Source of the DNA: Pseudomonas mendocina
Lineage (GTDB): Bacteria; Pseudomonadota; Gammaproteobacteria; Pseudomonadales; Pseudomonadaceae
DNA length: 64,000 nt
Assembly (NCBI GenBank): GCA_037482215.1
Contig: CP148074.1
Coordinates: forward strand, 806,001-870,000
Direction of reading: 5' to 3'
The position numbers and the translations under genes are program-made. A model generated the notes under the pieces. That model saw only the letters and a program-made list of their open reading frames with translations. It had not been told where the DNA came from and did no database searches. Shown here piece by piece: positions 33,727 through 41,593 of the stretch (position 1 is the stretch's first letter; the number at the start of each line of letters is the position of its first letter).

Positions 33727-33743
33727 AGTCCTCCTGCAGTCAC

Positions 33744-33769
33744 CCAATATACCCCTGGGGGTATATTGG
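33744..33769. promoter_or_regulatory. Extended operator palindrome before peroxiredoxin
   Basis: The 16-bp core ATACCCCTGGGGGTAT (33749-33764) is flanked by further matching bases, giving perfect 12-bp arms (CCAATATACCCC) around a 2-bp centre. It is the longest of the set and points at the peroxiredoxin operon; the gene on the other side ends toward it. No gene is seen in 33770-33914. Confidence 0.75.
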
Positions 33770-33914
33770 GCTAGCGTAGCAAATTCTTCTAGTGATTAAA
33801 CCGAAGCGTTTCTATCGATGGCATAGGCACAAGCAATACGGCGTTAAAACTCGGTGTATGGCCGGGTACATGAGCCGCTAAGCCAGAGGTGACTAACCCT
33901 GGGCTGGCAAGCGG

Positions 33915-34454
33915 TTAAGGGCGATACATCTTGGAGGGGTTCATTTTTGCGCTCCATGGCAGCCCGACGTTTTGCCAGCCGCTTTGCAGGCGCATGCCGG
34001 CTTGCGGGCCCTCTTTGAGCGCCGAGCCTTGGAAGCCATCAACCACGTAGCGGGCATTGGGGAAGCCGTTAGCGCGAAGAAAATCTGCACTTGGCTTACC
34101 GCGCTCACTGCCGGAACGGCACATGGTAATAATTTCACTTTGGGCAGTTAGGCCGTGCTTGGCCAACGCCGCTTTTACCTCGGCAATAAAATTGGGGTTC
34201 TGTGCGATTGAGTAAGTGCCGCGTGTTTCATCCCACGCGCTGCGGTCAACCAGCAGATAGGGGATGTTGGTGTGCACGTCATCGGTAAAGCCGACAAACA
34301 TGATCTCGACTGGGTCACGCACATCGATAAACAGCAGTTGCGTTACGTCTTGCTGCAGGCGCTTGTGCACCTCTTGTGCATTGGCGGAAAGATCCACCGC
34401 GTGGGCGGCGAAGGTCAGCAGGCTGAGGCAAATAGCAGTCAGTAGGCGTTGCAT
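33915..34454 (-). CDS. Exported rhodanese-like protein, operon B
   Basis: A 179-residue paralogue of the protein at 10618-11172. It has a signal peptide (MQRLLTAICLSLLTFAAHA) and the same active loop CRSGSERGKPSADFL. Between residues 45 and 179 the copies are nearly identical, while the signal peptides differ. ATG 34454 is preferred because AAAGGAG precedes it. It is the last gene of operon B; no DUF2892 gene follows. Confidence 0.87.
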   Translation of the reverse strand: MQRLLTAICLSLLTFAAHAVDLSANAQEVHKRLQQDVTQLLFIDVRDPVEIMFVGFTDDVHTNIPYLLVDRSAWDETRGTYSIAQNPNFIAEVKAALAKHGLTAQSEIITMCRSGSERGKPSADFLRANGFPNARYVVDGFQGSALKEGPQAGMRLQSGWQNVGLPWSAKMNPSKMYRP

Positions 34455-34477
34455 GAGTGCTCCTTTGGCCAATGGCC

Positions 34478-34858
34478 TTAATCGAATGCAGGAAGGTGCG
34501 GTGTGTCGATAGCCTTATCGGCAGCGCTCCACGCCTCAAAGCCACCTTGAATTGACAGCACGTGCAGGTAGCCCATCTCTTTTAATGAGCACGCGGCTAA
34601 CGCCGCGCGGCCGCTGTTTTTGCAATAGAGCACCAGCTTCTGGTCGCGTTGCGCCAGCTCAGGTTCATTGCTCAGTTTGAATTCCAGCAAGCCGCGGGGG
34701 ATGTTGATGGCACCGGGGATGTGCCCGGCGTGAAATTCATCGGCTTCGCGCACATCGATCACTACATCAGCCGCCTTGATAGCAGCGTCAGCCTCCTGCA
34801 GGTCAATTTCATGGATGCGCTTTTTAGCGGCGGCTACCAAGTCATGGGCAGTTTTCAT
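34478..34858 (-). CDS. Cytoplasmic rhodanese, operon B
   Basis: A 126-residue paralogue of the gene at 11189, with the active loop CKNSGRAAL (Thr of copy A replaced by Asn) and GHIPGAINIPRGLLEF. ATG 34858 gives the same length as copy A. A 10-bp gap separates it from SulP, whereas the genes overlap in operon A. Confidence 0.9.
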   Translation of the reverse strand: MKTAHDLVAAAKKRIHEIDLQEADAAIKAADVVIDVREADEFHAGHIPGAINIPRGLLEFKLSNEPELAQRDQKLVLYCKNSGRAALAACSLKEMGYLHVLSIQGGFEAWSAADKAIDTPHLPAFD

Positions 34859-34868
34859 CAGAATGTCC

Positions 34869-36635
34869 TTATGCATGGGGTTGGGTGTCGGCGCGCAGAT
34901 TGCTCGGCAGTAAGGTCTGCTGGGTAAGCTGCGGCGCTAAAGCTTTTAGGGCCTCGAACTGGCTGATAAACACCTGGCCACCAAAGTGCTGGAGAAAGCT
35001 TGAGCGGCGCAGCTGATCCATCACCGGGCCTTTAACTTCGGACAGGTGCAGCTGAATGTTGGCGGTTTTTAGGCGTTCAACAACGGCTTCCAGCGAATCA
35101 AGGGCGCTGGCATCAATCAGGTTGACGCCCGAACACATCAGCACCAAATGGCGAACTTGAGGTCGATTGGCTATCAGTTCGCCAATCCGATCCTCGAGGT
35201 AGCGGGCGTTGGGGAAGTACAGGCTTTCATCGACCCGCAGCGACAGCACGTTGGGCGACTCAATAACCGCAAAACGCTCGATATTGCGAAAATGCTCGCT
35301 GCCCGGTACTTGGCCGACAACCGCCATGTGCGGCTGGCTGGTGCGCCAAAGAAACAGCAACAGTGAGAGCCCCACGCCGATCAGGATGCCAGCCTCAACA
35401 CCGATCAACAGCACACCGATAATCGTCGCCAACTGCGCGACGCCGTCAGGGCGCGAATATCGCCAGGTGCGGCTCAGCGAACCAAGGTCAACCAAACTCA
35501 GCACCGCGACAATAATCGTCGCGGCCAATACGGCTTGCGGCAGGTTATGCAGCAGCGGGGTCAGCAGCATGACGCTGAGGCCGATACCGGCGGCGGTGAA
35601 CACTCCGGCCATGGGAGTTTGCGCGCCGGCGTCATAGTTGACCACCGAACGAGAAAAACCACCGGTAACAGGAAAGCCACCACTAAAGGCTGCACTCAGA
35701 TTGGCTGTCCCCAAGCCGAGCAACTCATTGTCGGGCTCGATACGTTGGCGCCGTTTTGCTGCGAGCGTTTGGCCTACCGACACCGACTCAACAAAACCTA
35801 CCAAGCTGATCAACAGCGCTGCGGGCAGCAGTTGCATGGCTAAAGCGATATCCAGTGTGGGCAACATAAGCCCTGGTAAGCCCTGTGGGATGACCCCGAC
35901 CACTTTCACCCCAGCGTGCTCCAGTTGCAGCAGTGACACCGCGGTAATGGCGGCAATAATCGCCATCACCGGCCCGGCCTTGGCTAAGTTGCCGGCCATT
36001 TGCACAGACAGCCCCATCCGTTGCAGAACAGGTTTTAGGCGCGCCCGCGCCCACCACAGCCATACCAGGCTGAACACACCGATCAGCACGGTTTGCCAGT
36101 GCGCACTCGGCAGCCCTAACCACAGCTGCGGGATTACCTGCCGCAGGCTCTCACCCGAGGCGCTGATGCCCAGCAGGTGCTTAAGCTGACCCACAGCGAT
36201 AAGAATGCCGGAGGCACTGATAAAACCAGACACGACAGGGTGACTGAGGAAATTCGCTAAAAAGCCCAGCCGCAACATCGCCATGCTGCTGAGCAGCAAC
36301 CCAGACAAAAGCGCCAGCAGCATCGCCGCGCCGATATAGGCTTCGCTGCCCGCAGGGAACAGTGGCGCGAGCGCTGCGGCAGTCATCAGCGACACCACCG
36401 CCACTGGGCCTACGGCCAAGGTGCGGCTGGAGCCAAAAACGGCATAAGCCAACAGCGGCAAAATGCTCGCATACAGGCCCGTCACCGGCGGCAAACCGGC
36501 GAGCATGGCGTAGGCCAGGCTCTGCGGGATCAGCATCAGCGTTACGATCAGTGCGGCCAGGCCGTCTTGGGCCGCGCTGCTGCGGTCATAACAGCGCCCC
36601 CACTCGAGGCAGGGCAGCCAGTGGCTCAGTTTCAT
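34869..36635 (-). CDS. SulP-family anion transporter with STAS domain, operon B
   Basis: A 588-residue paralogue of the transporter at 11566, conserved over its whole length with changes spread evenly. It shares IPQSLAYAMLAGLPPVTGLYAS, AFSGGFPVTGGFSRSVVN and the STAS block VNLIDASALDSLEAV. It probably moves the same anion. Codon choice differs from copy A (for example more TTT/GCG pairs), so the two operons likely come from different donors rather than from a recent duplication. Confidence 0.93.
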   Translation of the reverse strand: MKLSHWLPCLEWGRCYDRSSAAQDGLAALIVTLMLIPQSLAYAMLAGLPPVTGLYASILPLLAYAVFGSSRTLAVGPVAVVSLMTAAALAPLFPAGSEAYIGAAMLLALLSGLLLSSMAMLRLGFLANFLSHPVVSGFISASGILIAVGQLKHLLGISASGESLRQVIPQLWLGLPSAHWQTVLIGVFSLVWLWWARARLKPVLQRMGLSVQMAGNLAKAGPVMAIIAAITAVSLLQLEHAGVKVVGVIPQGLPGLMLPTLDIALAMQLLPAALLISLVGFVESVSVGQTLAAKRRQRIEPDNELLGLGTANLSAAFSGGFPVTGGFSRSVVNYDAGAQTPMAGVFTAAGIGLSVMLLTPLLHNLPQAVLAATIIVAVLSLVDLGSLSRTWRYSRPDGVAQLATIIGVLLIGVEAGILIGVGLSLLLFLWRTSQPHMAVVGQVPGSEHFRNIERFAVIESPNVLSLRVDESLYFPNARYLEDRIGELIANRPQVRHLVLMCSGVNLIDASALDSLEAVVERLKTANIQLHLSEVKGPVMDQLRRSSFLQHFGGQVFISQFEALKALAPQLTQQTLLPSNLRADTQPHA

Positions 36636-38374
36636 TTGGCCTGATCCTTTCCAAAATCACAGGCCGCTGCTGCTTGAACGGCAGCGGGTTCATGCTGCAA
36701 ACGTTTGGGTGCGGCCAGCCATTCACGGCCGTGTAGCATCATGTCGAAGTAGATGCTGGGCATCAGCTTAACTTTCAGCTCCCAAGCCAAGCGGCGCGGT
36801 ATGGCGGGGTCTAACGGGAAGGTAGGCAGCAGTTTGCCGCCGTAGCCAAACTCCGCCAGTAGCACTTTGCCACGCTCAACCGTCAGCGGGCATGAGCCGT
36901 AACCGTCGTACAGCGCGCGTGGCCCTTTTCCGGCGAGAACAGAGATCACGTTTTCCGCGACCACCGGCGCTTGCTTGCGCACCGCGGCAGCGGTTTTGGC
37001 GTTGGGTGATGCACAAACGTCACCCAAGCTGAAGATATTGCCGAAGCGCGGATGGCGCAGGGTTTCTGCGTCTGCCTCAACCCAGCCCTCGGCATTAACC
37101 AAAGAGCTTTGGCGAATAAACTCAGGCGCGCGTTGGGACGGCACGGCGTGCAGTATGTCAAAGGATTTTTCGATGGTTTGGCTGTTGCCTGCCGTATCCA
37201 CCTGGTTAAACCATGCTTTGCGCGCCGGGCCGTCCACTGCCGTTAGGGTGGTGTTGAAGTGAAGCTGGGCGTTGTAGCGCTCGATGTATTTCATCAGCGG
37301 CGGAACGAAGGTCGGCACGCCGAATAACACCGCACCAGCGGTGCAAAACTCGACGTCAATGTCAGGCAGTACCCCTTGTTTTTGCCACCAGTCACACGAC
37401 AGGTATAGCGCCTTCTGCGGCGCACCGGCGCACTTGATCGGCATTGGAGGCTGGGTAAACAGCGCGTTGCCTTTGCGTAAATTTTGCACCAGTTGCCAGG
37501 TGTAGGGCGCCAGCTCAAATTGATAATTGGAGGTGACGCCGTTCTGCCCCAGCGTCTCTTTGAGGCCTTCGACGGCATCCCAGTGCAGGCTTAAACCGGG
37601 GCAGACGATCAGGGCGCGGTAGCCAATCCGGTTGCCGTCTTCAAGCACCGCACATTGCTGCTCGGGCTCAAAGCCGGCCACTGCGGCGCAAATCCATTGC
37701 GCACCTCGGGGAATGCAACGGGCCATCGGCCGTTCGGTGTGGGCTCGGTCAAAAATACCAGCGCCAACTAGCGTCCAGCCAGGTTGGTAGTAGTGATGTT
37801 CACTTGGATCGACTACGGCGATTCGCAAGTGCGGGTCTCGCCGTAGCAGGCTGGCCGTCACCGCGCAACCGGCGGCGCCACCGCCAACCACCACCACGTC
37901 ATAGCGCTGGGTAGGCGGCGTGCTGCGTTGCGCTGTGGCGAGGGGGGCATTCTGCCAACGCTGCTCTAAGCGCGGCGCCAGGCCGCTGAGGTCATAGCCG
38001 TTGTTCTGCGCCGTTTTAAGCAGCGCGTGCGGGTCTAAGTGGCGCGCTTCACTCAATGCCCACAGCGTTGTGGAGCGTGTGCCGGTGCGACAGAACGCCA
38101 GCACCGGGCCGCGCACGTGGCCGAGCAGCTCAGTAAAAGCCGCCACCTGTTCATCGCTGATCTGCCCCGCCGTCACTGGCAGGAAGAAGTATTCAAGGCC
38201 ACTCGCCAGCGCTGCCGTTTGAATTTCGGCTGAGCTGGGTTGGTCTTCACCTTCGCCGTCGGGGCGGTTATTTATCACGCTGCGAAACCCTGCCGCGGCG
38301 AGTGTGCCCATGTCTGCTGGTTGCAACTGCCCAGCGACGGCGATAAACGGGCTGAGGTGTTTTAGTGCATCCAT
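36632..38374 (-). CDS. sqr: DUF442-SQR fusion, operon B
   Basis: A 580-residue paralogue of the fusion at 13332 with the same domain order. It carries CRTGTR in DUF442, VVGGGAAGC, KCAGAPQKALYLSCDWW, FSLGDVCASPNAKTAAAV and YDGYGSCPLT. All inferred catalytic cysteines are kept, so both copies should be active sulfide:quinone reductases. ATG 38374 (MDALKHLSPF) matches the start of copy A. It overlaps SulP by 4 bp. Confidence 0.92.
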   Translation of the reverse strand: MDALKHLSPFIAVAGQLQPADMGTLAAAGFRSVINNRPDGEGEDQPSSAEIQTAALASGLEYFFLPVTAGQISDEQVAAFTELLGHVRGPVLAFCRTGTRSTTLWALSEARHLDPHALLKTAQNNGYDLSGLAPRLEQRWQNAPLATAQRSTPPTQRYDVVVVGGGAAGCAVTASLLRRDPHLRIAVVDPSEHHYYQPGWTLVGAGIFDRAHTERPMARCIPRGAQWICAAVAGFEPEQQCAVLEDGNRIGYRALIVCPGLSLHWDAVEGLKETLGQNGVTSNYQFELAPYTWQLVQNLRKGNALFTQPPMPIKCAGAPQKALYLSCDWWQKQGVLPDIDVEFCTAGAVLFGVPTFVPPLMKYIERYNAQLHFNTTLTAVDGPARKAWFNQVDTAGNSQTIEKSFDILHAVPSQRAPEFIRQSSLVNAEGWVEADAETLRHPRFGNIFSLGDVCASPNAKTAAAVRKQAPVVAENVISVLAGKGPRALYDGYGSCPLTVERGKVLLAEFGYGGKLLPTFPLDPAIPRRLAWELKVKLMPSIYFDMMLHGREWLAAPKRLQHEPAAVQAAAACDFGKDQAK

Positions 38375-38384
38375 GGTCAGCACC

Positions 38385-39248
38385 TCAGAGCACGTCGAGG
38401 GGGATTTTCAAGTAGCGAGTGCCATTGTCTTCGGCGGGTGGCAGTTGCCCCGCGCGCATGTTTATTTGCACCGCCGGGAGAATCAGCGTGGGCATGCTCA
38501 GCGTCGCATCACGGCTGCTACGCATGGCGACAAAGCTGGCTTCATCAATGCCCTCATGCACATGCACGTTGTGCGCGCGCTCTTCGGCAACGGTCGTTTG
38601 GTTGCGGAAATCATCGCGCCCCGGTGCCTTGTAGTCGTGGCACATAAACAGACGAGTGCTACCCGGCAAGGTGAACAGCTTGCGAATTGATTGGAACAAG
38701 GTGCGCGCATCGCCACCGGGGAAGTCGCACCGCGCCGTACCGTAATCCGGCATAAACAGCGTATCACCCACAAAGCCGGCATCGCCGATCAGGTAGGTCA
38801 TACAGGCCGGCGTGTGCCCCGGGGTGTGCATGGCTTGGGCAGCGATGTTGCCTATTTGAAAGGTATCGCCATCTTTAAACAGGTGGTCGAACTGGCGACC
38901 ATCGGTGGCGAACTCGGTGCCGGCGTTGAACAACTTGCCGAATGTGTCTTGCACTACGGTGATGTTTTCACCAATCGCCAACTGGCCGCCCAGTTCGCGT
39001 TGCAGGTAGGGCGCAGCCGAGAGGTGGTCTGCATGCACATGGGTTTCTAGCAGCCAATCCACCTTTAAGTCATGCTCTTTAACGAACGCGATCATCCGAT
39101 CAGCGCTGGCGAAGGAAGTGCGCCCGGAGGCCGGGTCATAATCCAACACCGAGTCAATAATGGCGCAGCGCTGGCTGCTGGGGTCGATTACTACATAGCT
39201 GTAGGTGAACGTGGCGGGGTCAAAAAACGCTTCGACATTGACTTGCAT
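38385..39248 (-). CDS. Persulfide dioxygenase-like MBL protein, operon B
   Basis: A 287-residue paralogue of the protein at 15084, identical in length and metal motif (HVHADHLSAAPYL, HTPGHTPACMTY, GDTLFMPDYGTARCDFPGG). First gene of operon B; ATG 39248 lies 15 bp after the operator with GAGGAG in between. The last residues (YLKIPLDVL) are the same in both copies. Confidence 0.92.
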   Translation of the reverse strand: MQVNVEAFFDPATFTYSYVVIDPSSQRCAIIDSVLDYDPASGRTSFASADRMIAFVKEHDLKVDWLLETHVHADHLSAAPYLQRELGGQLAIGENITVVQDTFGKLFNAGTEFATDGRQFDHLFKDGDTFQIGNIAAQAMHTPGHTPACMTYLIGDAGFVGDTLFMPDYGTARCDFPGGDARTLFQSIRKLFTLPGSTRLFMCHDYKAPGRDDFRNQTTVAEERAHNVHVHEGIDEASFVAMRSSRDATLSMPTLILPAVQINMRAGQLPPAEDNGTRYLKIPLDVL

Positions 39249-39263
39249 GGCCGTCTCCTCAAT

Positions 39264-39279
39264 ATACCCCTAGGGGTAT
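39264..39279. promoter_or_regulatory. Perfect operator palindrome before sulfur operon B
   Basis: ATACCCCTAGGGGTAT is a perfect 16-bp palindrome placed like the one before operon A, 15 bp upstream of the MBL start codon. Only the two central bases differ between the two. Confidence 0.75.
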
Positions 39280-39306
39280 TTATTTGAGATCTAGGCTACA
39301 TGTTTA

Positions 39307-39319
39307 TTCTGTTCTATGC
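39307..39319. promoter_or_regulatory. Upstream box shared with sulfur operon A
   Basis: This is the same 13 bp as at 16001-16013, again upstream of the operator (27 bp here, 21 bp in A). Here it is part of the palindrome TCTATGCATAGA. It probably belongs to the promoter or an activator site. Confidence 0.45.
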
Positions 39320-39500
39320 ATAGATCTAAATAGAATAAGAGGTATATGTATTGTGAGTCGCCTCTAGTTTCGTACCTAGTTTTAATGGTCGATTCTGGTG
39401 GGTTAGCGACCACTGCTTAGGCTAGCCATGCTTGTTCTCCCGCACGTGGAGAACTTGCCATGAAAATCATTGCTACCTGTAGCCGTCAGCCTTGGTGTGT

Positions 39501-39585
39501 ATTCCAGTGATGCTGACACCCAATTCCAGCGATTGTGACTCAGCCGCGCTGGAAGTTCTGACCCACCCATTCCAGTGATTGTGAC
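39501..39585. repeat. Three copies of a 17-bp motif, possible IS end remnant
   Basis: ATTCCAG(T/C)GATTGTGAC-like copies lie at 39501-39517, 39523-39539 and 39569-39585. Multiple short direct repeats of this type occur at the ends of IS21-like elements, but no transposase is near. The stretch 39320-39797 has no gene that I can support. Confidence 0.45.
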
Positions 39586-39797
39586 CCACCGCGCTGATGA
39601 TTCTGCCCCGCCCCTAATAGCCACTTCGTTAGGTACTAGCAGGTTGCAACTACCCAATCCCTATGTACGCCTAATGTTTGTGCCAGTGGTGCGCGTCTGG
39701 GAGGTGTGGATGCGTGTGGGTTAAGCCCATTGCAGATGCTAGATATTGACGAGCACGTCAGGTTTTGACTTAGTTCTTGTGTGAGTTGCTTCTTGCG

Positions 39798-39825
39798 GTA
39801 AGATAGTAATCAGTTACTATCTTAC
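39798..39825. promoter_or_regulatory. 28-bp operator palindrome before tetR
   Basis: Perfect 12-bp arms (GTAAGATAGTAA and its complement) flank a 4-bp centre, ending 11 bp before the GTG start of the TetR gene. It is the obvious autoregulatory operator of that gene and controls the exporter operon. Confidence 0.8.
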
Positions 39826-39836
39826 GAGGAGTGCTC

Positions 39837-40445
39837 GTGGACACCCATCCAAAGCATCTGCCGGCCGATGAGCGTCGTGCCGTAACTGTCGAGTCCGTCG
39901 TGGCGCTTGCCGGTTCACAAAACCCAAGCGAGATAACCACTGCGGCTATCGCTAAACACATGAACTTGACCCAAGGTGCGCTGTTTCGGCACTTCCCGAA
40001 CAAGGAAGCCATTTGGCAGGCGGTCATGGAGTGGGTAGCAGAGCGTCTATTAGCCAGAATCGATCGATCCGCACAAGGAATCGAGTCGCCCTTGGCAGCT
40101 ATGGAGGCGATGTTCATGAGTCATATCGAATTCGTTGCTGAGCACCCAGGTGTGCCAAGAATGATGTTTGGTGAGCTTCAACGTGCCGAATCGACACCGG
40201 CCAAGCGCATGGTGCAAACCTTGATTCAGCGCTACGGCGAACGTTTGCATCGTCTCATCGAGAAAGGCAAGACCAGCGGCGAGTTGTCTCCCTCGCTTGA
40301 CAACGAGGCGGCGGCAACGCTGTTCATTGGCACGATCCAGGGCTTGGTCATGCAATCGCTGTTGGCGGGTGATGTGGGCCGTATGCACCGCGATGCGCCG
40401 CGCGTCTTTGCAATTTATCGACGTGGCATAAGGAATGCGCAATGA
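39837..40445 (+). CDS. TetR-family repressor of the exporter operon
   Basis: A 202-residue TetR regulator. The N-terminal HTH is seen in ITTAAIAKHMNLTQGALFRHFPNKEAIWQAV. The C-terminal ligand domain has the usual helices (AAMEAMFMSHIEFVAEHPGV...). GTG 39837 is chosen since GAGGA lies just upstream; the earlier GTG at 39831 would overlap it. It heads a four-gene operon and its stop overlaps the adaptor start (AATGA). Confidence 0.9.
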   Translation: MDTHPKHLPADERRAVTVESVVALAGSQNPSEITTAAIAKHMNLTQGALFRHFPNKEAIWQAVMEWVAERLLARIDRSAQGIESPLAAMEAMFMSHIEFVAEHPGVPRMMFGELQRAESTPAKRMVQTLIQRYGERLHRLIEKGKTSGELSPSLDNEAAATLFIGTIQGLVMQSLLAGDVGRMHRDAPRVFAIYRRGIRNAQ

Positions 40446-41593
40446 AAAAATTACCCTTGCAAGGCCGCACCCTGGCGCTACTTGCCGTCATCATTCCTTT
40501 GCTGGTGCTTTTTATTTATGTCGGTCTGCGATCAGGGCCGCTCGCCCCGGTCGCTGTGACGGTGTCAAGCGTGGAATCACGGGCTATCACACCGGCGCTG
40601 TTCGGCATCGGCACGGTGGAGGCGCGCTACACCTACAAGATCGGGCCGACGTTTGCCGGGCGCGTCAAACGCCTGGAGGTGCATGTAGGCGACCAGGTCA
40701 AGGCCGGACAGGTGCTCGGCGAGATGGAGCCGGTCGACCTCGATGCTCGGGTGCGCTCACAGGAGTCGGCATTCAAGCGTGCGGAAGCGGCTTTGCGCGA
40801 GGCAGAAGCCCGGCAAGCCTACGCGCAAACCCAAGCGCGCCGCTACGAGCAATTGTTAGCGGTGCGCTTTATCAGCGAGGAAATCGTCACCACCAAGCAG
40901 CAGGAACTGCAGATCGCCGATGCCGCCCTATCCGCCGCTCGCGAAGATATTGCCCGGGCACGCTCCGACCTCGAAGGACTCGTCGCGCAGCGGAGTAATC
41001 TGCGCCTGATCGCGCCGGTCGACGGTGTAGTCGCCGTGCGCGATGCCGATCCCGGCACGACCATCGTCGCGGGCGAGGCCGTGGTGGAAGTAATCGACCC
41101 CAAGAGTTTGTGGATCAATGCGCGCTTCGACCAGATCAGCGCATCGGGGCTGGCTGGGGGGCTGCCGGCTCGTATCGTGCTGCGTTCGCGTGGTGGCCAG
41201 ACCTTGAAAGGTCGCGTGTTGCGGGTGGAACCCAAGGCCGACGCGGTAACCGAGGAAACGCTTGCCAAGGTGACATTCGATAACAAACCAGAACCTTTGC
41301 CACCGGTGGGTGAATTGGCCGAAGTCACGGTTGACTTGCCGGCGCTCCCGGCCGCTCCACTGATCCCCAACGCTGCCGTCCAGCGTGAGGGCGACAAAGT
41401 TGGTGTCTGGCAAATCGTGGATGATGATCTGCATTTCTCCCCGGTCAAGCTCGGCACTTCCGACCTCAATGGTTACGTGCAGGTGCGCGAAGGGCTCAAG
41501 AATGGGGACCAGGTTGTGATCTATAGCGAAAAGGCACTGACGACGCGCAGCCGCATCCATGTTGTCGACCATATCCCAGGAGTGTCACGATGA
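40442..41593 (+). CDS. HlyD/MFP periplasmic adaptor
   Basis: A 383-residue membrane-fusion protein with one N-terminal membrane anchor (LALLAVIIPLLVLFIYVGL), the lipoyl-like half motifs (GRVKRLEVHVGDQVKAGQVLGEM and LIAPVDGVVAVRDADPGTTI, shortened) and a coiled-coil hairpin at about 100-180. It bridges the ABC exporter to an outer-membrane channel, which is not encoded here. Its stop overlaps the permease start by 4 bp. Confidence 0.9.
   Translation: MKKLPLQGRTLALLAVIIPLLVLFIYVGLRSGPLAPVAVTVSSVESRAITPALFGIGTVEARYTYKIGPTFAGRVKRLEVHVGDQVKAGQVLGEMEPVDLDARVRSQESAFKRAEAALREAEARQAYAQTQARRYEQLLAVRFISEEIVTTKQQELQIADAALSAAREDIARARSDLEGLVAQRSNLRLIAPVDGVVAVRDADPGTTIVAGEAVVEVIDPKSLWINARFDQISASGLAGGLPARIVLRSRGGQTLKGRVLRVEPKADAVTEETLAKVTFDNKPEPLPPVGELAEVTVDLPALPAAPLIPNAAVQREGDKVGVWQIVDDDLHFSPVKLGTSDLNGYVQVREGLKNGDQVVIYSEKALTTRSRIHVVDHIPGVSR

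Noticed and set aside
10420..39248. Operons A and B as an assembly duplication
   Set aside because: The sequences differ at many positions throughout, have different neighbours and different overlap patterns.
40435..40998. Plus-strand frame overlapping the adaptor gene
   Set aside because: Arg-rich composition without domains; the adaptor in the other frame is clear.
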